26,658 nt of DNA from CAZYWA01 sp964650975 [NCBI: uncultured bacterium] (lineage in GTDB: Bacteria; JADJOY01). Positions within the stretch are counted from its first letter, which is position 1; every line of letters begins with the position of its first letter. This document shows, piece by piece, positions 1 through 8,842 of the stretch. The stretch lies in assembly GCA_964650975.1 (NCBI GenBank), contig CAZYWA010000031.1, forward strand, positions 1 through 26,658. Reading direction: 5' to 3'. The translations under genes were made by a program, and so were the position numbers. The notes below the pieces were generated by a model that worked only from the letters and a program-made list of their open reading frames with translations, made no database searches and was not told the origin of the DNA.

Positions 1-1
1 C

Positions 2-1864
2 TTCGCCACCGCGGTCCGGCTGGGCGGGGTTGCGTCGGGCGTTCTGGTCGAGAGCCACGAGGGCCGCCCGACCAAGATCGAGGGCAATCCCGATCATCCG
101 GCGAACCTGGGATCGAGCGATCCCTTCATGCAGGCCGAGATCCTCGAGCTCTACGATCCGGACCGCGCCCAGACCGTCACGCTCGACGGCGCCATCCACA
201 CCTACTCGGACTTCGTGGCGACGCTGCGCGACGCACTGGCGCTCGCGAAGGTGAAGGGTGGAGCGGGCGTGCGCATCCTGACCGAGAACGTGACCTCGCC
301 GACGCTCCAGGCGCAGCTCGAGGCGATCCTCGCGGACTTTCCGCAAGCGCGCTGGCATCAGTGGGAGCCGGTCGCGAACCGCGATGCCGAGAGCGCCGCG
401 ACCGTCGCCGTGTTCGGTCGTGACCTGACGCCCGTTCATCGTTTTTCCGACGCCGATGTAGTCGTTTCACTGGATTCCGATTTCCTTGCGTCGGGGCGCG
501 GGCACGTGCGCCACGCGCGCGACTTCGGAGCGCGGCGCACGCCGTCCCACGGGGTCGCGAATGCCGCCGCGGTCGAGATGAACCGCCTCTACGCGTTCGA
601 GAGCATGCCGAGCTCGACCGGCGTGGTCGCCGATCACCGGTTCCGGGTGCGCTCGAGCGACGTGGCAGCGGTCGCGACGGCGCTGGCGCGTGCGTTGGGC
701 GTCGAGGGCGTCGCGGCCGGCGAGCTCCTCGGCACGGTGAAGCCTGCGCACGTGGCCGCGATCGCGAAGGATCTCGCCGCCCACCGGGGCCGCGCGCTGG
801 TGCTCGCCGGCGAGGCGCAGCCCGCCTACGTGCAGGCGCTGGCGTGCGCGATCAACCAGAAGCTCGGCGCGATCGGGCACACCGTCGTCTACATCGAGCC
901 GCCGGACGCCCGCCCCGAGTCGCATGCGGCCTCGATCTCGGCGTTGACCGAGGACATGAAGGCGGGCCGCGTCGAGGTCCTGCTGATCGTCGGTGGGAAC
1001 CCGGTGCACACCGCGCCGGCAGATCTCGGTTTCGGCGATGCGCTCGCCAAGGTGCCGCTCAGGATCCACGGAAGCCTGCACGCCGACGAGACGTCGCAGC
1101 GCTGCCAGTGGAACGTGCCGCTGGCGCACGACCTCGAATCGTGGAGCGACGGGCGCGCCTGGGACGGCACGGTCACGATCCTGCAGCCGCTCATCGACCC
1201 GCTCTACGGCGGCAAGAGCGCTCACGAAGTGCTCGCCGTGTTCTCGGCCAAGCCCACGCAGCCAGGCGCCGAGATCGTGAAAGAGCACTGGCTTGCGAAG
1301 CTCGGCGTGGACGCCGAGAAAGCGTGGCGGCGCGCGCTTCACGACGGCTTCGTCGCGGGCAGCGCTCGCGAGCCGGTCGAGGTCAGCGTGCGCGCCGGCT
1401 GGAGCCAGTCGGTTCCATCTCCAGCACGGACGGACGGTGTGGAGCTGGTGCTCAGGCCGGATCCCTCGATTTACGACGGCCGGTTTGCCAACAACGGCTG
1501 GCTCCTCGAGTTACCGCGGCCGATGACCAAGCTGGTGTGGGACAACGCGGTGCTGATGAGCCCCGCGACCGCGCAGCAGCTGGGCGTCGCGGCCGAGCAA
1601 GTCGTGGAAGTGGCGGCGGGCGAGCGCAAGATCGCAGGCCCGGTGTGGATCGTGCCCGGTCACGCCGACCAGTCGGTCACGGTGCATCTGGGTTATGGCC
1701 GCCCGCGCGCCGGGCGCGTGGGTAGCAAGATCGGATTCGACGCCTACCCGGTGCGCACCCGGCGGCGCCGTGGATCGTGCCGGGAGTCCGCGTCACCAAG
1801 ACCGGCGCCAAGTACGACCTGGTCACGACTCAAGAGCACGACTCGATGGAGGGTCGTGAGCTGA
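2..1864 (+). CDS. actB: Alternative complex III subunit ActB, molybdopterin-oxidoreductase-like half (5' partial, frame broken at 3' end)
   Basis: The frame is open from base 2, so the N-terminus (and any Tat signal) lies outside the window. Near the left edge the protein reads [15 protein letters not shown] and then [16 protein letters not shown], which is characteristic of the ActB1 domain of alternative complex III. In this family the domain has the molybdopterin-oxidoreductase fold but is known to lack the molybdenum cofactor; with the Fe-S half it forms the peripheral electron-transfer arm of a quinol-oxidising membrane complex. Homology holds to about 1758 ([11 protein letters not shown], then GFDAYPVRT). 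The remaining 35 or so codons to the stop at 1864 are Arg/Ser-rich and not ActB-like, while the expected continuation is in another frame from about 1760. I read this as one gene with a one-base loss, not as a natural split. Functional call is firm; gene structure is uncertain. Confidence 0.9.
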   Translation, partial: FATAVRLGGVASGVLVESHEGRPTKIEGNPDHPANLGSSDPFMQAEILELYDPDRAQTVTLDGAIHTYSDFVATLRDALALAKVKGGAGVRILTENVTSPTLQAQLEAILADFPQARWHQWEPVANRDAESAATVAVFGRDLTPVHRFSDADVVVSLDSDFLASGRGHVRHARDFGARRTPSHGVANAAAVEMNRLYAFESMPSSTGVVADHRFRVRSSDVAAVATALARALGVEGVAAGELLGTVKPAHVAAIAKDLAAHRGRALVLAGEAQPAYVQALACAINQKLGAIGHTVVYIEPPDARPESHAASISALTEDMKAGRVEVLLIVGGNPVHTAPADLGFGDALAKVPLRIHGSLHADETSQRCQWNVPLAHDLESWSDGRAWDGTVTILQPLIDPLYGGKSAHEVLAVFSAKPTQPGAEIVKEHWLAKLGVDAEKAWRRALHDGFVAGSAREPVEVSVRAGWSQSVPSPARTDGVELVLRPDPSIYDGRFANNGWLLELPRPMTKLVWDNAVLMSPATAQQLGVAAEQVVEVAAGERKIAGPVWIVPGHADQSVTVHLGYGRPRAGRVGSKIGFDAYPVRTRRRRGSCRESASPRPAPSTTWSRLKSTTRWRVVS

Positions 1865-2679
1865 TCCGGCACGCGGCGCTCGAGGAGTTCGAGAAGAAGC
1901 CCCACTTCGCTCTCGAAGGCCACGAAGAGCCCACCCAGAGCATGTACGCCGCCCACCCGTACGAGGGCTACGCGTGGGGGCTGCAGATCAATCTCTCCTC
2001 GTGCATCGGCTGCAACGCCTGCACGATCGCCTGCGTCGCCGAGAACAACATCTCCGTGGTGGGCAAGGAAGAGGTCGAGCGCGGCCGCGAGATGCACTGG
2101 ATCCGCGTCGACCGCTACTTCGAGGGCAAATCGATCGACGAGCCCGACGTGTGGCACCAGCCGGTTCCGTGCATGCAGTGCGAGAACGCGCCGTGCGAGC
2201 AGGTGTGCCCCGTCGCGGCGACCGTGCATTCGAGCGAAGGCCTGAATGACATGGTCTACAACCGCTGCGTCGGCACCCGCTATTGCTCGAACAACTGCCC
2301 GTACAAGGTGCGTCGCTTCAACTTCTTCGCGTTCGCCGATTTCGAGACGGAAAGCCTCAAGCTGGCGCGCAATCCCGACGTCACGGTGCGCAGCCGCGGC
2401 GTGATGGAGAAGTGCACGTACTGCGTGCAGCGCATCAACGCGGCGCGAAACGACGCCGAGCGGGACGGCCGCAAGATCAAGGACGGCGAGATCGTGACCG
2501 CCTGCCAGCAAGCCTGCCCCACCCGCGCCATCACCTTCGGCGACCAGAACGATCCCGAGAGCGCCATCGCCAGAGCCAAGGCCGATCCGCGCAACTACTC
2601 GATCCTGGCCGAGCTCAACACCCGGCCGCGCACCACGTACCTGGCCGCGGTCCGCAACAAGAACCCGGAAATCGCCTGA
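1777..2679 (+). CDS. actB: Alternative complex III subunit ActB, iron-sulfur half (continuation of actB after a frame change)
   Basis: This frame encodes the Fe-S electron-transfer half of ActB. Cysteine motifs appear in order: [11 protein letters not shown] (from base 2002), [24 protein letters not shown], and a C-terminal pair CTYC with CQQAC. This is the pattern expected for three [4Fe-4S] clusters and one [3Fe-4S] cluster, which carry electrons within the complex. The nominal GTG at 1777 is probably not a real start: residues immediately upstream in this frame ([14 protein letters not shown]) match the linker that joins the two halves in fused ActB proteins, and there is no ribosome-binding site. 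The biological reading is a continuation of the upstream gene. The stop at 2677-2679 is followed 26 bases later by actC. A genuinely separate actB2 gene is possible but less likely. Confidence 0.9.
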   Translation: MPGVRVTKTGAKYDLVTTQEHDSMEGRELIRHAALEEFEKKPHFALEGHEEPTQSMYAAHPYEGYAWGLQINLSSCIGCNACTIACVAENNISVVGKEEVERGREMHWIRVDRYFEGKSIDEPDVWHQPVPCMQCENAPCEQVCPVAATVHSSEGLNDMVYNRCVGTRYCSNNCPYKVRRFNFFAFADFETESLKLARNPDVTVRSRGVMEKCTYCVQRINAARNDAERDGRKIKDGEIVTACQQACPTRAITFGDQNDPESAIARAKADPRNYSILAELNTRPRTTYLAAVRNKNPEIA

Positions 2680-2705
2680 CCCGCGACTGACGGACGACCA
2701 GCGCG

Positions 2706-4142
2706 ATGGAACTCGAGCCACTTTCGTCCGCCGAATCCGCGCCGATGCGCGGGGCTCCTCCGCCGATCGTGGCGGGGGACCAGTCGTTCGCGACCGTCAC
2801 CGACCAGATCAGCTCGTTCGTGCTCTCCTCGAGCACCGGGCGCACCTGGTTCATCGGCTTCACCATCGGCTTCGGGTTGCTGTGCCTGCTGTTCATCAGC
2901 GTCGGCTACCTGCTGGTCAAGGGCGTCGGTATCTGGGGAATCAACATCCCCGTCGGCTGGGGCTTCGACATCATCAATTTCGTGTGGTGGATCGGCATCG
3001 GTCACGCCGGCACGCTGATCTCCGCGATCCTGCTGCTCTTGCGCCAGTCGTGGCGGCGCTCGATCAATCGGTTCGCGGAGGCGATGACGATCTTCGCGGT
3101 GGCCTGCGCCGGGATGTACCCGATCCTGCACATGGGCCGTCCGTGGTTCGCGTACTGGCTCTTGCCGTACCCGAACATCATGGCGCTCTGGCCCAACTTC
3201 CGGAGCCCGCTCGTGTGGGACGTATTCGCGGTCTCCACCTACGCCACGGTGTCGCTGCTCTTCTGGTACGTGGGTATGATCCCCGACCTCGCGACCTTTC
3301 GCGATCGCGCGCAGAACCGCGTCGCCAAGGTCCTCTACGGCTTCTTTTCGCTCGGGTGGCGCGGCGCCGCCACGCACTGGCACCGCTACGAGACCGCGTG
3401 TCTGCTGCTCGCCGGTCTCTCGACGCCGCTCGTGCTCTCGGTCCACACGGTGGTGAGCTTCGACTTCACCATCGGCATCATCCCCGGCTGGCACGCGACG
3501 ATCTTCCCGCCGTACTTCGTCGCTGGCGCCATCTACGCCGGCTTCGCGATGGTGCTCATCATCTCGATCCCGCTGCGCGCGGTTTGTCACCTCGAGGACT
3601 TCATCACCCAGAAGCACCTCACCAACATGGCGAGCATCCTGCTCGCGACCGGCATGATGGTGTGCTTCGGCTACACGATGGAGGCGTTCTTCTCGTACTA
3701 CAGCGGAAACCTGTACGAGCGGTACATGATGTACAACCGCATGTTCGGGCCTTACTGGTGGGCCTACTGGGCGTTGCTCTTCTGCAATCTGCTGACGCCG
3801 CAGGTGCTGTGGTTCAAGAGGTTCCGCACCAACACGGTGTCGCTCTTCATCGTGTCGTTGATCGTGAGCGTGGGCATGTGGCTCGAGCGCTTCGTGATCA
3901 TCGTGACGAGCTTGAGTCGCGATTTCTTGCCGTCGTCGTGGGGCATGTACATCCCGACGCGCTGGGACTTCGCCACGTTTCTGGGGACGATCGGGCTCTT
4001 CGTGAGCCTCTTGTTCCTGTTCCTGCGGTTCCTGCCGATGATGTCGATGTACGAGATGCGGGCGCTCCTGCCCGAGGCCAAGCTCGGCGGCGGGAGCGGC
4101 AGCGGGAATGGTGCGTCGTCCGAGGGCGGCCATGACGCGTAG
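2706..4142 (+). CDS. actC: Alternative complex III integral membrane subunit ActC (NrfD/PsrC family)
   Basis: This 478-residue polytopic membrane protein belongs to the NrfD/PsrC family and, with ActF, forms the quinol-binding membrane core of alternative complex III. A hydrophilic N-terminus of about 40 residues (including IVAGDQSFATVTDQI) is followed by about ten hydrophobic segments, beginning with GRTWFIGFTIGFGLL near residue 45. Length and the opening motif fit ActC rather than a generic NrfD. The C-terminus ends in a Gly/Ser-rich tail. The start ATG at 2706 has only a weak purine stretch upstream, but it follows actB by 26 bases and no better start is visible. The stop TAG (4140-4142) overlaps the actD start by 11 bases, suggesting coupled translation. 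Confidence 0.95.
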   Translation: MELEPLSSAESAPMRGAPPPIVAGDQSFATVTDQISSFVLSSSTGRTWFIGFTIGFGLLCLLFISVGYLLVKGVGIWGINIPVGWGFDIINFVWWIGIGHAGTLISAILLLLRQSWRRSINRFAEAMTIFAVACAGMYPILHMGRPWFAYWLLPYPNIMALWPNFRSPLVWDVFAVSTYATVSLLFWYVGMIPDLATFRDRAQNRVAKVLYGFFSLGWRGAATHWHRYETACLLLAGLSTPLVLSVHTVVSFDFTIGIIPGWHATIFPPYFVAGAIYAGFAMVLIISIPLRAVCHLEDFITQKHLTNMASILLATGMMVCFGYTMEAFFSYYSGNLYERYMMYNRMFGPYWWAYWALLFCNLLTPQVLWFKRFRTNTVSLFIVSLIVSVGMWLERFVIIVTSLSRDFLPSSWGMYIPTRWDFATFLGTIGLFVSLLFLFLRFLPMMSMYEMRALLPEAKLGGGSGSGNGASSEGGHDA

Positions 4143-4674
4143 GCAGCCGCTCTACGGCCTCATGGTCGAGTTCACGGAGCCCGAGGCGGTGGTGCGCGCC
4201 GCGCACCGGGCGTTCGAGGCGGGCTATCGCAAGATGGACGCCTATTCGCCGTATCCGATCGAGGAGCTGGCCGAGGCCCTAGGCCGCCACAAGCGCGGGC
4301 GCTTGCCGTTCCTGGTGCTGATCGGCGGCATCACCGGGCTCTGCGCCGGGCTCGGGCTCGAGTACTACGCGTCGGTCATCTCGTATCCGCTCAACATCGG
4401 CGGCCGGCCGTTCGCGAGCTGGCCCGCGTTCATCCCGCCGGCGTTCGAGACCACGGTGCTCTTCGCCGCGTTGTTCGCGGTGTTCGGGATGATCGCGCTC
4501 AACGGGTTGCCGATGCCGTATCACCCGGTGTTCAACGTCCCCGCGTTCGCCCACGCGACTCGCGACCGCTTCTTCCTGTGCATCGAGGCGAAGGACCCGC
4601 GGTTCGATCCAGCCGAGACGCGGCGTTTCCTCGAAACGCTCGAGCCCGAGGCGATTCATGAAGTCGATGAGTAG
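4132..4674 (+). CDS. actD: Alternative complex III membrane subunit ActD
   Basis: This 180-residue protein starts MTRRQPLYGLMVEF, the usual opening of ActD (DUF3341 family). A cytoplasmic alpha/beta N-terminal domain of about 60 residues (EPEAVVRAAHRAFEAGYRKM, then DAYSPYPIEEL) is followed by two transmembrane helices, near residues 60-80 and 105-125, and a hydrophilic tail. In known structures ActD contributes helices beside the ActC/ActF core. I chose ATG 4132 over the in-frame GTG at 4108 because the family begins here and a GAGGG Shine-Dalgarno lies just upstream (about 4121-4125). The gene overlaps actC by 11 bases and actE by 17. Confidence 0.93.
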   Translation: MTRRQPLYGLMVEFTEPEAVVRAAHRAFEAGYRKMDAYSPYPIEELAEALGRHKRGRLPFLVLIGGITGLCAGLGLEYYASVISYPLNIGGRPFASWPAFIPPAFETTVLFAALFAVFGMIALNGLPMPYHPVFNVPAFAHATRDRFFLCIEAKDPRFDPAETRRFLETLEPEAIHEVDE

Positions 4675-5257
4675 CCGGGCGCGAGCGTCACGGATCGTGT
4701 GGTTCGCGGCGCTCGCGCTGCTGACCGCCCTGATCGGCTGTCGTCAACGGATGGCGGAGCAGCCCGCCCCACGGCCTCTCACGCCGAGTGCCTTCTTCGC
4801 CGACGGGCGCTCGAGCCGTCCGCTGGTCGTGGGCGCGGTGCCGCGCGGCGAGCTCCGCGAGGACGAGGCGCTCTACACCGGGCAATCGGCGGGAGCGCCG
4901 GTCGAGGAGTTTCCGGTCGTGGTGACCCGCGAGATGCTCGATCGCGGTCATCAGCGCTTCGACATCTACTGCTCGCCCTGCCACGACCGCACCGGCGACG
5001 GCCACGGTGTGGTGGTGCGCCGTGGTTACGCGCAGCCGCCGTCGTTCCACACCCAGCGGCTGCGCGACGTGCGGCCCGGATACGTCTTCGACGTCATCAC
5101 CCGCGGCTTCGGACGCATGCCGTCCTACGCGGCGCAGGTTCCAGTCGACGATCGCTGGGCCATCGTCTCGTACATCCGCGCGCTGCAGCGCAGCCAGCAC
5201 GCGACGCTCGCCGACGTGCCCGAGGCGGATCGCGCGGCCCTGGGAGCGAATCCATGA
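4658..5257 (+). CDS. actE: Alternative complex III monohaem cytochrome c subunit ActE (lipoprotein)
   Basis: This 199-residue periplasmic monohaem cytochrome c anchored by lipid is the ActE subunit. It has a short basic N-terminus, a hydrophobic stretch and a lipobox LIGC with the lipidated cysteine at residue 28. The c-type haem motif CSPCH is at residues 105-109, and the distal ligand is probably Met154 in GRMPSY. In alternative complex III this subunit takes electrons from the Fe-S/pentahaem arm and hands them to the oxidase or a soluble carrier. GAGG about 8 bases upstream of ATG 4658 supports that start; an in-frame ATG at 4667 is an alternative. The start lies inside actD, and the stop overlaps the actF start as ATGA. 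Confidence 0.93.
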   Translation: MKSMSSRARASRIVWFAALALLTALIGCRQRMAEQPAPRPLTPSAFFADGRSSRPLVVGAVPRGELREDEALYTGQSAGAPVEEFPVVVTREMLDRGHQRFDIYCSPCHDRTGDGHGVVVRRGYAQPPSFHTQRLRDVRPGYVFDVITRGFGRMPSYAAQVPVDDRWAIVSYIRALQRSQHATLADVPEADRAALGANP

Positions 5258-6466
5258 GCGGCGCGGGCATCACCGCGAGCCTCGCCGAGCTGCGTCCGCC
5301 CGAGTCGTGGGCGCAGACCCGGAAGCTGGCGCTGATCGTGGGCGGCGTCGCCACCGCGCTCATGGTGGTGGGCTTGCTCCTCGATCGCCAGCAGTTCCTG
5401 CGCTCCTGGCTCCTGGGCTGGATGTTCTGGATCGGGCTCGCCGTGGGCTCGCTGGCGCTGCTCATGCTCCAGTACCTGACCGGCGGTGCCTGGGGAATGG
5501 TGATCCGCCGGCCGCTCGAGGCGTCGACTCGCACGCTCTGGCTCCTGGTGCTGCTCTTCGTGCCGCTCGCGGTCGGAGTGAAGACCCTCTACGTGTGGGC
5601 GCACCCCGAAGACCCGGCCCTGGAGGAGGTGCTTCGCGAGGCGATCCACACCAAGATCGGCTACCTGAACGTGCCCTTCTTCCTGGCTCGGGCGGCGCTC
5701 TATTTCGGCGCCTGGATGGGCCTGGCGTTCTTCCTTAACCGCTGGTCCGAGGAGCTCGATCGCACGGGCGATTTCGCGGTCGAGAAGAAGATCCGGACGC
5801 TCTGCGGGCCGGGCCTGGCGATCTACGTGCTCACCATCGCCTTCGCGGCGGTCGACTGGGTGATGTCGCTCGAGCCGCGCTGGTTCTCGACGATCTTCGG
5901 ACTCCTCTGGCTCGCGAGCCAGGCGCTATCGGCACAGTCGTTCGGGATCGCGATCCTCTACTTCCTCACCCGCGAAGGGCCGATGTCGGAGCTGGTGAGC
6001 CGCGCGCACTTCCACGACCTCGCGAAGCTCCTGTTCGCGTTCGTGATGATCTGGGCCTACTTCGCGTTCTCGCAGTACCTGATCATCTGGAGCGGCAATC
6101 TGCCGGAAGAGATCACCTGGTACGTGACGCGGCTCCAGAACGGCTGGCAGTGGTTCGATCGCGCTGGTGGTGCTGCAGTTCGTGGTGCCGTTCCTGTTGC
6201 TCATGCCGCGCAGCTTCAACTTCAACAAGTCGCTGGTGCTCAAGATCTGCGGGCTGGTGCTGGTGATGCGGCTGGTCGATCTCTTCTGGATGACGGCTCC
6301 CGCGTTCCACCCGAAGGCGGTGTCGGTGCACTGGATGGACCTGGTGGCCCCGGTGGCCATCGGAGGTCTGTGGCTCTCCGAGTACCTCCGGCAGCTGGCG
6401 CTTCGGCCGCTGTTGCCGGTCGGGGCCTCGGGTCTCGAGGAGGCGCTGCGTCATGGCGGGCACTGA
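5254..6466 (+). CDS. actF: Alternative complex III integral membrane subunit ActF (internal one-base frame change near 6154)
   Basis: ActF is the second NrfD-like, roughly ten-helix membrane subunit of alternative complex III. The start ATG 5254 overlaps the actE stop (ATGA) and has GGGAG upstream. The frame is clearly ActF through ITWYVTRLQNGWQW (ending at 6153). The same frame then becomes Arg/Gln-rich and runs to 6540, whereas the proper continuation (SIALVVLQFVVPFLLL, then NFNKSLVLKI) is one frame over, from 6155 to the stop at 6464-6466. Removing one T from the TT at 6154-6155 restores a single protein of about 403 residues, normal for the family. This is therefore either a one-base insertion error or a recent frameshift. 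The restored C-terminus overlaps the next gene by 14 bases, as elsewhere in the operon. Confidence 0.88.
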
Positions 6467-6998
6467 TCCGCACGCTGCGCACGAGTCGCAGCCCACCACG
6501 GACTACGAGAAGCGCGACGTTTCGGCGCGTCCGGTGGTGATCGCGGCCTCCGTGATCCTGGGGATCTCGGCGCTGATGATCATTCCGGTGCGGATGCTTT
6601 ACCTGCAGCTCGAGCATCGCGAGAACGCGCAGCAAGCCGAGCCCAGCTCGACCTCGCGCCCAGCCGCCGTGCAGACGCCCGAGCCGCGACTCGAGCCGAT
6701 CATCGGCCAGACCCTGGCCGAGGTGCGGAAGCACGAGAACGAGGTGCTGGGCTCGTACGGCTGGGTCGATCGATCGGGCGGGGTGGTGCGGATTCCGATC
6801 GAGCGCGCGCTCGAGCTGGTCGCCCGCGAAGGTCTGCCCGCGCGCGCCGGAGCGCAGCCCTACCACCGCTTCTCGCCGCAGGAGCGCGGTACCAAGGGCG
6901 CCGGCGGCTCGAACTCCCGTGCGATCAGCCACGACGGCGATGTCCTCGATGGCAACGCGGCCGGCGCATCCCCCGCCGCTCCCGCAGGCTCTGAATGA
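6453..6998 (+). CDS. Small single-pass membrane protein of the alternative complex III operon, function unknown
   Basis: This 181-residue protein has a polar N-terminus rich in His, Glu and Asp, one transmembrane helix at about residues 27-50 (VVIAASVILGISALMIIPV), and a soluble, presumably periplasmic domain. That domain contains GQTLAEVRKHENEVL, the motif SYGWVDRSGGVVRIPI and then ERALELVA, followed by a disordered Ala/Gly/Ser tail. From memory, small proteins with an 'SYGW-[IV]D...G.VRIPI' block occur in other alternative complex III/SCO operons, but I know of no assigned function. A role in assembly or in joining the complex to the oxidase is an inference from position only. GAGGAGG about 9 bases upstream supports ATG 6453. 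The stop overlaps the SCO start by 4 bases. Confidence 0.8.
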   Translation: MAGTDPHAAHESQPTTDYEKRDVSARPVVIAASVILGISALMIIPVRMLYLQLEHRENAQQAEPSSTSRPAAVQTPEPRLEPIIGQTLAEVRKHENEVLGSYGWVDRSGGVVRIPIERALELVAREGLPARAGAQPYHRFSPQERGTKGAGGSNSRAISHDGDVLDGNAAGASPAAPAGSE

Positions 6999-7852
6999 GC
7001 GCCACGAACGCCGCCAAGCTCGCCGTGGCGTGGATCGCCGTCGCGCTCGCGTGCGCGTCCGCGCGCGCCTCCGACTTGCCCGCCGATCATTTGCCCAAGG
7101 GGCTCGAAGGCGTCGGGTTCGATCAGCGTCTTGGCTCGCAGGTGCCCCTCGGCCTCACTTTCACGGACGAGAGCGGCCAGCCGCGAACCCTCGCGGAGCT
7201 GGTGCACGGCCGGCCGGTGGTCCTCACGCTCAACTACTTCCAGTGCCCGATGCTGTGCACGGCCGAGCTCAACGGTCTGGTGTCGAGCTTGAAGGGCGTG
7301 AGCTTCGCGCCCGGTGTCGACTTCGACATCGTCACGGTGAGCATCGATCCCACCGAGAAGCCGGAGCTCGCCCGCGCCAAGAAGGCGCAATACCTGAAGA
7401 CCTACGGCCGCGCGGGTGCCGAGAACGGCTGGCACTTCCTGACCGGTGACGAGGCGTCGATTCGCACCCTCGCCGAGTCGGTCGGGTTTCGCTACCGCTA
7501 CGACGCCGAGAGCAAGCAGTTCGCGCATGCGGCGGGCCTGGTGGTGCTGACACCCGGCGGGCTCGCGTCGCGCTATTTCATGGGCGTCGAGTTCGCGCCG
7601 CGCGACCTGCGGCTGGCGCTGGTCGAGTCGTCGGCTGGCAGGATCGGCACGCTCGCCGACAAGGCGCTGCTCTTCTGCTTCCACTACGATCCGACCACCA
7701 CGCGCTACGGATTCGCGGCCCTCACCGCGATCCGCGCCGCCGGGATCGCGACGGTGATCGCGCTGGGCGCATTCGTGCTTCTGGGGAACCGTCGCGGCGC
7801 GCGACCGCCGGTGATGCCCGTGCCGGCACGGGAGGTGACCCATGGGGTCTAA
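6995..7852 (+). CDS. SCO1/SenC family copper chaperone for cytochrome c oxidase
   Basis: This 285-residue SCO-family thioredoxin-fold protein delivers copper to the CuA centre of oxidase subunit II. It has an N-terminal signal peptide (cleavage after about residue 25, ACASARA). The copper-binding CPMLC motif is at Cys84 and Cys88 (NYFQCPMLC), and the third ligand His178 lies in FAHAAGLVVLTPGG. DIVTVSIDPTE is the conserved strand between them. A C-terminal hydrophobic helix (about residues 246-264) followed by Arg residues suggests a C-terminal membrane anchor, an arrangement seen in SCO proteins of alternative complex III operons. The gene shares ATGA with the upstream stop and overlaps coxB by 11 bases, so chaperone and client are produced together. 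Confidence 0.93.
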   Translation: MSATNAAKLAVAWIAVALACASARASDLPADHLPKGLEGVGFDQRLGSQVPLGLTFTDESGQPRTLAELVHGRPVVLTLNYFQCPMLCTAELNGLVSSLKGVSFAPGVDFDIVTVSIDPTEKPELARAKKAQYLKTYGRAGAENGWHFLTGDEASIRTLAESVGFRYRYDAESKQFAHAAGLVVLTPGGLASRYFMGVEFAPRDLRLALVESSAGRIGTLADKALLFCFHYDPTTTRYGFAALTAIRAAGIATVIALGAFVLLGNRRGARPPVMPVPAREVTHGV

Positions 7853-8840
7853 CTTCCCGCTCTTCCCGGAAGCGGCGTCCTCGACCGCGCTCCGGGTCGA
7901 CGCGCTGTTCTTCTTCTGGCTGGCGGTCGCGGCGTTCTTCACGATCGCGATCTTCGTGCTGCTGCCGGTGCTGGCGATCAAGTACCGCCGCCGCCCCGGA
8001 CGGCTGATCGGCAAGGCCGTGCACGGCTCGACGCCGCTCGAGATCGCCTGGTCCGCGGCGCCGATGGCGATCGTGATGGTGCTCTTCGTGTGGGGCGCGG
8101 AAGTCTTCTTCCACATGTACCGGCCGCCCAACGAGACCTGGGACGTGGACGTGGTCGGCAAGCGTTGGATGTGGAAGCTCGAGCACCCGAACGGGAAGCG
8201 CGAGATCAACGAGCTGCACGTGCCGGTGGGCACGGCCGTGAAGCTCCACATGACGTCCGAGGACGTGATCCACAGCTTCTACGTGCCGGCCTTCCGGGTG
8301 AAGCAGGACGTGCTGCCCGGCCGCTACACGACGCTCTGGTTCCGCGCCATCAAGACCGGCAAGTACCACCTCTTCTGCGCCGAGTACTGCGGCAACGAGC
8401 ACTCGAAGATGGGCGGCTGGGTCACGGTGATGGAGCCGGCCGACTTCCAGCAGTGGCTCTCCGGCGAGACCGCCGGAGCCACGGGCCCGCAGGTGTCACC
8501 GGCCGCAGCCGGAGCGGAGCTGTTCACGAAGTTCGCGTGCTCGAGCTGCCATCGCAAAGCAGGCCCCGGCGAGCCGCCGTCGCTGGGCCCCAACCTGGAA
8601 GGCATCTTCGGCACCACGGTGAAGCTCCAGGGTGGCGCCACGGTGACCGTCGACGAGAACTACGTCCGCGAATCGATCCTCGACCCGACGGCCAAGGTGG
8701 TCGACGGCTTCTTGCCCGTGATGCCCACGTTCAAGGGCCAGATGAACGAAGACCAGGTGCTGGCCCTGGTTGCCTACGTGAAGTCGCTCACCAAGTCGGA
8801 CGCTTCCGCCTCCGCCGCGGCGCCTGCAGGAGGTGGATGA
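7842..8840 (+). CDS. coxB: Cytochrome c oxidase subunit II with fused cytochrome c domain (caa3 type)
   Basis: This 332-residue subunit II accepts electrons at CuA. Two transmembrane helices (about residues 20-45 and 65-90) precede a cupredoxin domain with all CuA ligands: His144 in [10 protein letters not shown], then Cys179, Cys183, His187 and Met190 in [14 protein letters not shown]-terminal cytochrome c domain follows, with CSSCH at residues 233-237 and axial Met294 (PVMPTF); this fusion defines caa3-type oxidases and allows direct electron entry. The N-terminus has no obvious cleaved signal and appears to start directly with the first helix. A GGGAGGTGA Shine-Dalgarno precedes ATG 7842, which overlaps the SCO gene by 11 bases. 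The C-terminus ends in an Ala/Gly-rich tail. Confidence 0.97.
   Translation: MGSNFPLFPEAASSTALRVDALFFFWLAVAAFFTIAIFVLLPVLAIKYRRRPGRLIGKAVHGSTPLEIAWSAAPMAIVMVLFVWGAEVFFHMYRPPNETWDVDVVGKRWMWKLEHPNGKREINELHVPVGTAVKLHMTSEDVIHSFYVPAFRVKQDVLPGRYTTLWFRAIKTGKYHLFCAEYCGNEHSKMGGWVTVMEPADFQQWLSGETAGATGPQVSPAAAGAELFTKFACSSCHRKAGPGEPPSLGPNLEGIFGTTVKLQGGATVTVDENYVRESILDPTAKVVDGFLPVMPTFKGQMNEDQVLALVAYVKSLTKSDASASAAAPAGGG
8828..8833 (+). promoter_or_regulatory. Ribosome-binding site deciding the coxA start
   Basis: AGGAGG lies at the 3' end of coxB. Two in-frame ATG codons follow at 8837 (3 bases downstream) and 8843 (9 bases downstream). The spacing favours 8843; initiation at 8837 would place the start too close to the site. 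Confidence 0.7.
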
Positions 8841-8842
8841 GC

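Noticed and set aside
4699-5253. Upstream extension of the actF frame through actE
   Set aside because: The Arg/Ala-rich translation is a shadow of actE; the real start is ATG 5254, with a ribosome-binding site and ATGA overlap.
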